DNA of 64,000 bases from Lepus europaeus (lineage: Eukaryota > Chordata > Mammalia > Lagomorpha > Leporidae): positions 110,901,939 through 110,965,938 of the forward strand of contig NC_084850.1 of assembly GCF_033115175.1 (NCBI RefSeq). The letters are read 5' to 3'. The position numbers and the translations under genes were made by a program. Below are positions 1 through 10,700 of this stretch, in pieces. The number at the start of each line of letters is the position of its first letter. Within the stretch, counting starts at the first letter, position 1. Below the pieces are notes generated by a model, which was not told the origin of the DNA, did no database searches, and saw only the letters and a program-made list of their open reading frames with translations.

Positions 1-599
1 CAGCAGGGTGAGGAGCTCAGAGAAGGCTGCCTTGTCTCCTTTTCAACGGGATCCTTGGTTCCCTGGCATTTTTCCTGTGACCTGTCCCTCACGTCTTATC
101 CAAGTTATATAGGCAGTGATAGAAGGTTTTAGTGTCAAGCTCTGAGACAAGTACTTCCCGTGAGTGCCTTCATTGACCCCTTCTGACTGTTATTTGCATG
201 CCACAGATGAATGGAGCCTCAGTGAGGTTAGCAGCCATTCATGTTTGAAGCACTGCTCCTCTTAGGTTTATCTGCATTTGTATTGTGCTTCCCAAGGAAC
301 TTAGAGTATCTAAAGCCAAAAGCGACATGTCTGTAAGTGGGTGGATTTCTGCCACTTTCCCAAGACCCCTCACTGCATACCTTGTAAACAGCTGCCACGC
401 TCACATATGTGCAAGACTCTCCTCAATGATGATGGTGATGCTTCCACATGTCCACTATGAGCAAATATTCTCATCATTCCCAAGAATGATACAGAGAAGA
501 GGAATTTGCCATGTACTGAAAGCCAAACAAAGTTTGCCATTTGGTCACGCTCTACCTACTGGTGTTCTTATTATACAGCCAAGAAGAAAGATACTGGAG
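1..599. other. SRPX: SRPX intron, nothing recognised
   Basis: No exon, known repeat or RNA gene was recognised here. The open frame at 285-608 lacks splice context and similarity to SRPX and is taken as chance. Confidence 0.5.
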
Positions 600-722
600 T
601 CACTATAGCTGTGTGATCGTGGACAACTGCTTTACACTTTTGAAAAAAGATTATTTATTTGAGAGGTAGAGTTAGAGAGAGAGCGAGAGAGCGAGAGAGA
701 GAGAGAGAGAGGGAGGGAGGGA

Positions 723-759
<37 letters not shown>

Positions 760-1125
760 CTTCCATCTGCTGATTCACTCCCCAAATGGCCACAATGACA
801 GGCTGGGCCAGGCAGAAGCCAGGAGCCAGGAGCCTCTTTGGGTCTCCCACATGGGTGACAGGGACCCAAGCACTTGGGCCATCTTTTGCTGCTTCCCCAA
901 GCACACTAGCAGGGAGCTGGATCAGAAATGGAGCAGCCAGGACTTGAACATGAAATGCCAGTGTTGCCATGCCACAGTGGCGGCCACCTCGTTAAACTTT
1001 TTGTGCTTCAGTTTCCTCACCTGTAAAATGGAGATCATACTGCCTACCTAATAGAATTGTTGTGAGGATTAAAGAAATGAATATATATATGTAAAGTGCT
1101 TAGAACCATGCCTGACATAATGTAA
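600..1125 (+). repeat. MIR split by a C-repeat
   Basis: The left piece (GCTGTGTGATCGTGGACAAC, 607-640) and the right piece (CAGTTTCCTCACCTGTAAAA onward, 1008-1120) are successive parts of a MIR element. A younger SINE separates them. The phrase TTGTTGTGAGGATTAAA is typical MIR. Confidence 0.8.
642..990 (-). repeat. C-repeat SINE, antisense, with expanded (GA)n
   Basis: It runs in reverse from AAGATTATTTATTTGAGAGG to the head complement CCACAGTGGCGGCC. The pyrimidine-rich part near the 3' end has become a (GA)n/(GGGA)n microsatellite at about 672-758. The flanks TTACACTTTT and TTAAACTTTT look like a degraded target-site duplication. Confidence 0.85.
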
Positions 1126-1692
1126 CATTTATGGAAATGCAAAGAATAATAATAATTATTATTGTATTATTAGGATAATCAAGAAATCACAGAGAATTTG
1201 CCTTTTGCTTTGGAAAGGCCTCCACTGGCCCAATTAGAAAAAGCGGAGAAAGTTCTAGCACCTCCTATAGGCTCCAATTTTCCATGACTGCTAGGGTCTG
1301 TATGTTCAAATGATTTTCCTCACCAAAAATTCCCCTGTTCTCTTGATAGTGAGGAACTCAGGTGCCCCCCTGGAACAAGGGTGGAACCAGAGGATGACAA
1401 GCCTTGGCCTCTCAGTCTCCCCCACACACTTTTCCACCCTCTAGCAAGAAAAAACACATCTCAACTTCCCAGTCATCGGGGCCTCCCATTTTCTGGTCTC
1501 AAACTGCTCTTCCAAAACAGAAAAGCTCAGGAGTTTCTGTTCTTTAAGATGTCTTTGCTCTGGTCGGACTGGCTGCCCCTCAGGACCTTTACCTCCTGTG
1601 CAGCGTGGGGGCTCCACAGCTGCCTGTTTGGTCCATAATGCTTCTGTATGTTTTGTTTTCTCTAAGTGTTATTCTAAAAGGCCTCCCCCCAG

Positions 1693-1788
1693 GCTCGCAT
1701 TTTCCAGAAGGAGACCACAGGATCCAGTACACTGTCTATGACAGAGCTGAGAACAAGGGTTCCTGCAAATTTCGAGTTAAAGTCAGAG
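1693..1788 (+). CDS. SRPX: SRPX exon: end of HYR domain
   Basis: The acceptor is a C-rich tract ending in AG at 1691-1692 and the donor GTAAGA starts at 1789. The exon has 96 bases: two bases finishing a codon, 31 codons and one trailing base. The peptide [16 protein letters not shown] and the cysteine in GSCKFRVKV are the typical last strands of a HYR (hyalin repeat) domain. No earlier SRPX exon was recognised between 1 and 1692, so the rest of the HYR domain is upstream of the window. Confidence 0.9.
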
Positions 1789-4700
1789 GTAAGAGAGCTG
1801 CTTCTTGGCCTTTTGCCCTTTTAGTAAGGCCGAGGGATGCAGGCCTACAGCAGGATTTCTCTGGGTGCCCACTCCCATAGAGACTGATGCGATGTGGGTC
1901 AAGTGTCCCATCTGAGTGCCAGAATTTCCCAGTACATATTCAGATGGGGTTCAGTGCTGACAGATTAGGAAAGAAGTTCCCCAGGACTAGTCTCATCAGA
2001 GCCCACAGTGGGCTGGCCCAGTGGGACACAATTTGGTGACATTTCCATCCCTGAGCTAGGGTGACCAGCTAAAGCTGCAAGTCCTGCTATAACCAGGGCA
2101 ATTGGCAGTGACTATTCCAAGGCTTCTCCCACTGACTAAATAGTCATCACTCATTGCACAGTGTGATGTAGAAGCCTGATGGCAAAGCCGGTGCCCCTGA
2201 GTCCTTACCTCCTTTGCTTGCTCTGTGGAAGGGGGCCCAGCACTGAGATCCCTCTGGGCTTGTGTCCTTACAGTCAGACGCTGTGGCAAACTCAACGCTC
2301 CAGAAAATGGTTACATGAAGTGCTCCAGCGACGGCGATAATTATGGAGCCACTTGTGAGTTCTCCTGCATCGGTGGCTACGAGCTCCAGGGTAGCCCTGC
2401 CCGAGTATGTCAGTCCAACCTGGCGTGGTCTGGCACAGAGCCCACCTGCGCAGGTATGTGTGCAACTGTCTCTGCAGCCAGTGGAAGAATCTAAAGACCC
2501 CTTAGTTCTGGATTCCGGCACAAGGAAAGAAGGTTTTGTTTCATGTGGTTTGGAAAGTTCACTGCCATCATTCTTCATCTGAGTGGGTAAACCTAATCCC
2601 TAGTTCCCTGCTACAACTCATCTCCTTCGCCTCTGCCTGTCCTCTGATTTCTATTTCATGTCCTCCAAGGAAGAAGCTGGAAATGGGAACCCAGAGCCAG
2701 ACTTTGACATTAGGAACCAGCAAAGGTGGCATTAGTACTCTGCCCCTCTCCTGCAAATGGAAGGACCTTGTTTATAAATCCAGAACACGGTCAGGTGTAG
2801 ACAACGTAATGCCTGCTTTGCAGCACTGGCTTGAAAATCATACAGACTTTGGGCATTTGGAGGCTTTCTTTCTACATAAAATGAGGAAAGTAATTCCTTG
2901 CCTACCTGCTGAGTTGTTGTGAGGATTAAAAGAGGTTATCCATTGAACAGTGGATTAAGCAGTACCTGCTACAGGGTAAGCATTCTATATACTCCAGCTA
3001 TTCTTACTGATGAACAAAAAGCAGCCTGGAGAGTGAAAACGCTGAGATCTGGACACATCAGAAAATTCTGGATGGATAAGTTATTTGTATACTTCTCCCT
3101 CTCTGTTTCTGTCTCTCTGCCTCTCTCTCTCTCTTTACATTTTCTGGTACCTCTTTACCCTTTCCCTTTAATCCCAGATATTAAGAGTTAGGTAGGGGAG
3201 AGACATACATGCCATCAGCTTAGACATACATGCCATCAGCTTAAGTGCCTGAGGTTCTATTTCAAACACTAAACTAGAAAGAACATGTCTGTCCCCGACT
3301 CTCCATCTGAGGACTTCATATCCACTGTGAGTCCTGGAGTGCTGGGACTAGTAAGTTTCTAGGCCTGCGTAGTTCAATATCTAAGCCATTAGTCATGTGT
3401 GGCTCTTGAACACTTGAAATGAAGCAAGTCTGAATTGAGATGTGCTGTAAGTATAAATAATACACACGAATTTCAGAGTCATAGTACAAAAATATAGAGT
3501 ATCTCCATTTTTATATTGGTTACATATTGAAATGAAATTGTATATGTTGGGTTTAATAAAATAGTTATTTTGCCTCATTCTTTGTACTTTTAATGAGATT
3601 ACTAGAAAATTTAAAATTATATACTGTCTTCTATTATATTTCTATTGACCAGGGCTATTCTATATATCAGAATTTTAAAATTTTATTTATTTTCATTTAA
3701 TTTGAAAGGCATAGAAAAAGGGAGAGAGGGTCTGGCACTGTGGTGTAGTGGGTAAACCTGCCACCTGTGGTGCCAGCAAACATGTGGGCACCTGTTCGAG
3801 TGTTGGCTGCTCTACTTCCAATCCAGTGCTCTACTATGGCCTGGGAAAGCAGTGGAAGATGGCCCAAGTGCTTGGACCCCTGCACCCACGTGGGAGACCC
3901 AGAAGAAGCTCCAGGACCCTGGATTTGGATCAGCCCAGCTCTGGCTGCTGTGGCCATCTGGGGAGTGAACCAGCAGGTTAAAGACCTCTCCCTCTCTGTC
4001 TCTGCCTCTCTGTAACTCTGCCTTTCAAATAAATAAATAAATCTTTAAGAGAGAGAGAGAGAGAGAGAGAGAGTTTCCCTGTACTGGTTAACTCCTCAAA
4101 TGACTACAATAGCCCTGGAGAAATGGGCCAGGAGCCAAGAAATGAAATGAAGGTGACCTCCAGCTGTTGAAAAGGGCAAGGGAATACATCCTCCTCTAGA
4201 ACATCTGCAGGAACGCACAGGCTGTCAATATCTTGGTTTTAGCCCAGTGAAACCCATTTAGGACTTCTGGCCTCCAGGACTAAAGAGAACAAATTCATGT
4301 TATGTTAAGCCACTAAGTTCGTGATGACTGTTAAGCAACAAGAGGAAACCAATATAGATCCCCACTCTCTATAAGTATTTCTTGGGACAACCTCCCAAAT
4401 AAAGTACTTATAGTCCAGTCTTATCTGAGGGTATACTTATGTATTTTGTTGTGTGTCATCGCAAGCTATATTGAGCCAAAATAAGTAGACCCATGTGGCC
4501 ATTATTTACAGCCATGAATGTCAATGTGGGTGTCAGAACAGCAGCTGCACTTCTGGATCAGTTTTATGAAAAAAGAAGACTCCTCATTGTGTCTACACCC
4601 ACAGCCCGGAACCTCCTCTACCGGCTGCAGCTGGGAATGCTACAGGTAAGTCCTTGGGGCAGGGGCAGGGGCAGGGGCAGGGGCAGGAGCACGGTGGGAG

Positions 4701-7700
4701 GAAAACCTGTTACAGCAGGGGGTCTGAGCTTTTCACTAAAAGCAAAGGCCAGATCCAGTGTTTAATCCATTTATTGTGAGCTTCAGAAACCAGCACTTTA
4801 GAGCTACCACCATGCATTTCTGGTACTGCAGCATAATCTGATTAACATTGACTCCTCAGAGCAAACTCAATTTAACAAGGTTTGTCTGCTTTCACTAATA
4901 CACTTAATTGACATGCTGTCCAGACCCAGCCAGAGAACAATTGTCTTTGTTGAACCTGTCCAGGACATGCCTGGGCTGGAGGTGATCAATCAGTTGTCTG
5001 CCCAAAAGGCTAGCCCAAGGGATGAGGGCTATCCAGGAGCCCCCAGGCTCCACATCCTTCCCCAAGGATTTTCCCTGCCTCTCATAGAGCTCCACAGAGT
5101 GGCAGCCATCTTTATGCACAGTGGTTTTCAAAGTGTGGTCCATGGACCAACAGCGGTAGCCGCATTTGGGAGCTTGTTAGAAATGGACATTCTCCGGGCC
5201 TGGCATTGTGACACAGGAGGTTTAGCTGCAGCTTGCAACACTGGCATCCTGGTTTGAGTCTTGGTTGCTCCATTTCTAATCCAGCTCCCTGCTAATGTTC
5301 CTAGGAAGACAGAGGAAGATGGTCCAAGTGCGTGGGCCCCTGCCACCTATGTGGGAGATCCAGAAGAAGCTCCTGGCCCAGCACTGGGTGTTGTGGCCAT
5401 TTGGGGAACAAGCCAGCAGATGCAAGAGATTTCTATCTCTTGCTCTCGTTCCTACCCTTCCTTTCATATAAATTTTTTTTTAAATAAAGAAATGCACATT
5501 CTCAGACCCCTTCTAGACCTACAGTATCAGAATCTACATCTAATGATTTTAACAAGAATTCCAGGTGATTCCTAAGCCCTTGAAAACTTAAAGAGCATTT
5601 TGTTTTCTAGGAAATGTGCTCCTCTCAGTTGTGTACATTTTGTAGCTACTAAATAAGGCAACCAGCATGATAGGGGTATGGGACAGGGGCCTAGAAACTG
5701 TAAAGATCAAATTCATTACTTGATGTTGTCCTGAAACCAGTTTGCAGTTAAGGGTGGTCCAGCCAGCTGGATGCTTTATAGCATCCAGGACAAGGAGTCT
5801 GCTGTGTCATGAACACAGTGCTGCAGCAAATGGTTTTCGATTTTCATTCATTTAATTTCATTTATTAAAATGAATAGAACTAAGTGTCTTGAGTAATCTT
5901 GGTTTAATCAAAGGCTACAATTTACTTCTTATGGTAGTATTAATATGACAAATAATGATATCTTTCTTCACACTTCCCTGTGTTTACATGACAGCCCATG
6001 AAGTCTGAAGAGCCATATAGAAAATTTAGCTCCCTTGATGATGACCAAATTCATTACATTTTTACCCCGAATCTCTGCTGTCTACCCTCTCCCCTTATGT
6101 CCCTTTGTCCCAGATAGGAGATTGCTCTTCAGAAAACACAAGCTTACATCTCTCTATTTTGTGAAAAATGGCATTGCAAGCTATACTCCATAATTATACA
6201 TTTCCTGACAGTATTCCATGGAAAAATGAATAAGCCAAACAACTTGGTTTTTCTCTATTTGGCAAACTATGGCCCATGGGGCAAATGGGGTCCATTGCCG
6301 ATGTCTGTAAGTTAAATTTTATTGTACACAATTGCATTCATTCCTTTGTGCATTGCCTATGACTGCTTTTGCACTACAACGGCCGAGTTGAGTAGTTAGG
6401 GCCGAGGCCATGCAGCTCTGAAAGCCTCAAACGCATTCAGCCCTCTGTACCTGTGGGTTCATCCTCCGGTTCATTCAACCAAACTGGGATCAAGATGATT
6501 TGGAAAAAAATTGTGTCTGTACTGCATATACACAGAATTTTTCTTGTCATCACTCCCTAAACATATAGTATGGAAACTATTTCCAAAGCATTTATATTGT
6601 ATCAGGTATTATAAATAACCTTGAGATGGTTTAAAGTATATGGTAGGATATGTATAGGTTCTATTCAAACACAATTTTATGTAAGGAACCTGAGCAGCCA
6701 CAGATGGTGGATACTGAGGGGCAATATTACTTACTCTCTGGCCCTTTACAAAAAAAGTTGCTCCCCACCCTTACTCTTCCATCTGCTGGTTCACTCCCCA
6801 AATGGCTGCAACAGCCAGAGCTGAGTTGTTCCAAAGCTAGGTGCCTGGAGCTTCCTCTGGGTCTCCCATGTAGGCGCAGGGGCCCAAGCACTTGGTCCAT
6901 CTTCCACTGCTTTCCCAGGCCATAAGCAGAGAGCTGGATTGGAAAAGGAGCAGCTAGGACATGAACTGGTGCCCATATGGGATGCCGGCATTGCAGGCAG
7001 AGGCCTAACCTACTACAACATAGCACCAGCCCCATGTATTGATATGTTTCTATGTGACCTTCTCCCGTGAACATCCTTACATTTATGTTTTAACCAGAGC
7101 CTTCAAAGAAATGTTGGATTGACTTAGGCATTGCAGTTAGAATAATAGTAAAGAATATTTCTAATTCTTGTACCAATTCTCACTTCATATAGCAATGTTT
7201 CAGTGGAATTGTGGTAAAAATCATTTGGTGTTTTCATAATTTAGGAATTTTAAATTTCTTTTTCCACTTAGCCAGGTTCCTCTTATGAAACTTTCTTGTT
7301 CCCTTGGTGCCATCACTGCTTCTGAAGAGATCTCCTGGCACATGGTTGACCGGGCCACATTGCCGAGGCTTTTGCTAAGAATCAGCTCAGAGGACTGGAC
7401 TTTTTGTCCTTGTTTCCTCCTGGGTTTGGCTGTGGGGGTCATACGGTAGGGCAAAGAAGGGGTCTCTGGAAATACTCTTCTCTCCTTCCAAAGACAAAGT
7501 TAGAATTGTCTGGGGGTGGTCTTGGGCACTTTTTAGGAAATTTGTCTCATGCAAGGTCTCACCCAGTCTGGAAACACATAAACTAGCATTTTGCTTAGGT
7601 TTCCAAAGTCCTGTTGCCAAGCCATTTCTGAGTACTGTTCTAGGAAGGTATTTAAGTTCTATAGTCACTAGTTTATCCCTGCTATCTTAACTATTTTCTG

Positions 7701-10700
7701 CACAATTTGGAGTGGGCAATAAGCTTCCAAAAACAGACCACTGCTGCCTCTGTAAGTTGGTAGTTTGGCATGAAAGTCTCCTTTAGCCATGTTCACACCT
7801 CCCCTGTTGTGTTTTTCCCACCCAGCAATCCCAGTGTGGCCTGGATCTCCGACACATCACCGTGGTAGAACTGGTAGGCGTGTTCCCGACCCTTATCGGC
7901 AGGATAGGAACAAAGATTATGCCTCCGGCCCTAGCTCTGCAGCTCAGGTATGGGGAAGGTCTGTCCTGAAATTGAACCCCCTTTGAATGCACTTTATTAT
8001 AACCATGCTAACTGACATGTTGCTGCTTGTCCAAATAACTCATGCAGTGAGTAATTACTAGTGTTCTCTCTTCTTTCCCCCTCCAATCAGAGATTTTTGT
8101 TGTGTGTGTATGTGTTGGCCTGTAGGGGAGCCAGAGTGAGGCATTGAATCTAGGTACATCTGATATGAGATGCAGGCATCTTAACCATCATCTTAACCAT
8201 TAGGCCAAATGCTTATTCCAGCATTTGTATTTTTTTTTTAAAAATGCTACTGCATTTTTATCTAGCACCCCTCTAGAGCATAGCACTAGCACTTTTGAGG
8301 CCAGTAGCAGTACTTTGCTATTTGCTACTCAGCACTTAGCACAGTACCCGGCATCATGTTGGCGGTGAATGACAGAAATCGCTTTGAGTTTCACTGAAGC
8401 CTCTTTAGTATTCCCAGCAGTGACAGTGGCCTTTAAGGGTATATTTGCAATTCCAAGTACCTCAAGGTAAAGTCTGCAAAACTCAAGATAGGGGATTGTG
8501 TTGCTATCTGAGAATTCATAATGATAATTTTAATTTAAACACATTTGAAAAATATGTTGCAGAATTTACTGAATATTCCTCTTTGGGATAAACATATTTC
8601 TGGGATACAATGTGATATTTCAATACATGTGTACAGATTTTTTTTTAATGCTAAGGAAATGGAGATTCTAACTACCCTGACTTGATTGCACATTGTATAC
8701 ATATATTGAAGTATCACATGGTACTTCACAAAAATGAACAAAATTTTTTAAAAAAATATGTGTTGCTGGACCGTACTCCTGCAGAATCTGATTTAGTAGG
8801 TCTGGGGTGGGGCCTGAGAATTTGCATTTCATGCAGGTTCCCAGAGAACCACACTGTAAGAACCACTGACCTAGTGTTAATCAAAAGTGTCAGAGTTTTG
8901 GAACTTTTTGGCAAGCAACCTTGAAGAAGAGGGTCAATCTTTATTGCATAGCCAGAAGACAGTGCAGGCGCCGTCACCTGAGGTGATTACTCAGATGCAT
9001 TACCTAATGGGTTTGGTGTCAGGTCACGTGCTACCTTTATCAGAAATATTCATGAGGAAGAAAGCTTGGCAGATGGATGTCGTGTTCTTTTCTCCCTTGA
9101 ATTCCACCCTAGAGTGTCATGTAAAGGAAAGAGGAATGATATAGGCAGAGAATAGAAAGCAGGAAAGAAGAGATGGAGAAGCAGGATGCTTAGATAATCT
9201 AAAGTTCACTTGTCTGGTTACACTGTTTTCAAGTAGCACTGAGGCCATGTTAAAACCATTGATGGGAGTTGGTGGGAAGGGGAGACGGGTGCCTGGTATT
9301 GCCAGGTCACCACCTGCCTCCTTTCCTGGCCTCATTTCCTTTAGATCTGCACCTATGGGCTAATTCATGTTCCCTAGAGGAATTTTCTACTGATATCAAG
9401 GTATAGGATAGGGATACAGAAAGCCATACTTTTTTTTTTTTTTTTGGCATTTAATCACAACCTATATTTATTTATTTTTTTTATTAAACTTTTATTTAAT
9501 GAATATAAATTTCCAAAGTATAGCTTATGGGTTACAATGGCTTCCCCCCTCCCATAACTTCCCTCCCGCCCGCAACCCTCCCCTTTCCCGCTCCCTTTCC
9601 CCTTCCATTCATGTAAAGATTCATTTTCAATTCTCTTTGTATACAGAAGATCAGTTTAGTGTATATTAGGTAAAGATTTCAACATTTTGCCCATATAGCA
9701 ACATCAAGTGAAAAAACTACCATTGGATTACTAATTATAGCATTAAATAGCAATGTACAGCACATTAAAGACAGAGATCCTACATAATTTTTTTTCAAAT
9801 TAATTAATTTTCTATGCCATTTCCATTTTAACACCAGGTTGTTTTTTTTTTTTTCATTTCCAATTCTCTTTCTATACAAAAGATCTATATCGACATTCTT
9901 CTTTGAGTCTCTAGAGTTCTCTGGAAGATTCTCCAGGAAGAACCACTTCCGAACTGATGACAGACATTGTTGTAACTGAGACATACTGCCAGCACCACCT
10001 TCACCCACATTCTCAGGGGTGTCTGCTCATCCATGCCCAAGATTTCTGTGGTTTCTTGGCCCCAGAAGGATGCATTTCTGTGGCTATTGCTGATTTGTGG
10101 CTCTGACCACTCATTTCTTCCCATGTGGTTTTCCTTTTTTAAAAGATTTATTTGAAAGTCAGAGTTACAGAGAGGCAGAGGCAGAGAGAAAGAGAGGTCT
10201 TCCATCCTCTGGTTCACTCCCCAGATGGCTGCAATGGCCGGAGCTGTGCCAATCCAAAGCCAGGAGCTTCTTCCTGGTCTCCCACGCGGGTGCAGGGGCC
10301 CAAGGACTTGGGCCATCTTCTACTGCTTTCCCAGGCCATAGCAGAGAGCTGGATTGGAAGAGGAGCAGCTGGGACTTGAACCGGCGCCCATATGGGATGC
10401 CAGCACTGCAGGTGGCGGCTTTACCTGCTATACCGCAGCAATGGCCCTGGTTTTCCCTTTTTTATATTCTATGTCAATGAAGGGACAGGGCGACCTTGAG
10501 CAATGTATGTGGTAACACCTGGTGGCACAGTGGAGGTGTTCCATCCTAACTTTATAAGCACTATAAAATTGAATGTTCCAATCTCTCAGCGGTCATTCTC
10601 ACCCCACAGGCTCCTGCTACCACATGGCTTGGCCCTCTTCTCCCTCCAGACCCACTTATTTTGTTTCTGTTTCCTCCCCTTGCTAGAACTTCCCCTAGAT

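Noticed and set aside
659..1051. Arg-Glu repeat open frame
   Set aside because: It is the translation of a (GA)n expansion in an antisense SINE. Many similar 60-130-codon frames (for example 19620-20064, 39427-39848, 43241-43645) are C-repeat translations on either strand.
4656..4685. C9orf72-like disease repeat
   Set aside because: The unit is GGGGCA, not GGGGCC, it has only five copies, and nothing shows expansion. Kept only as a G-quadruplex observation.
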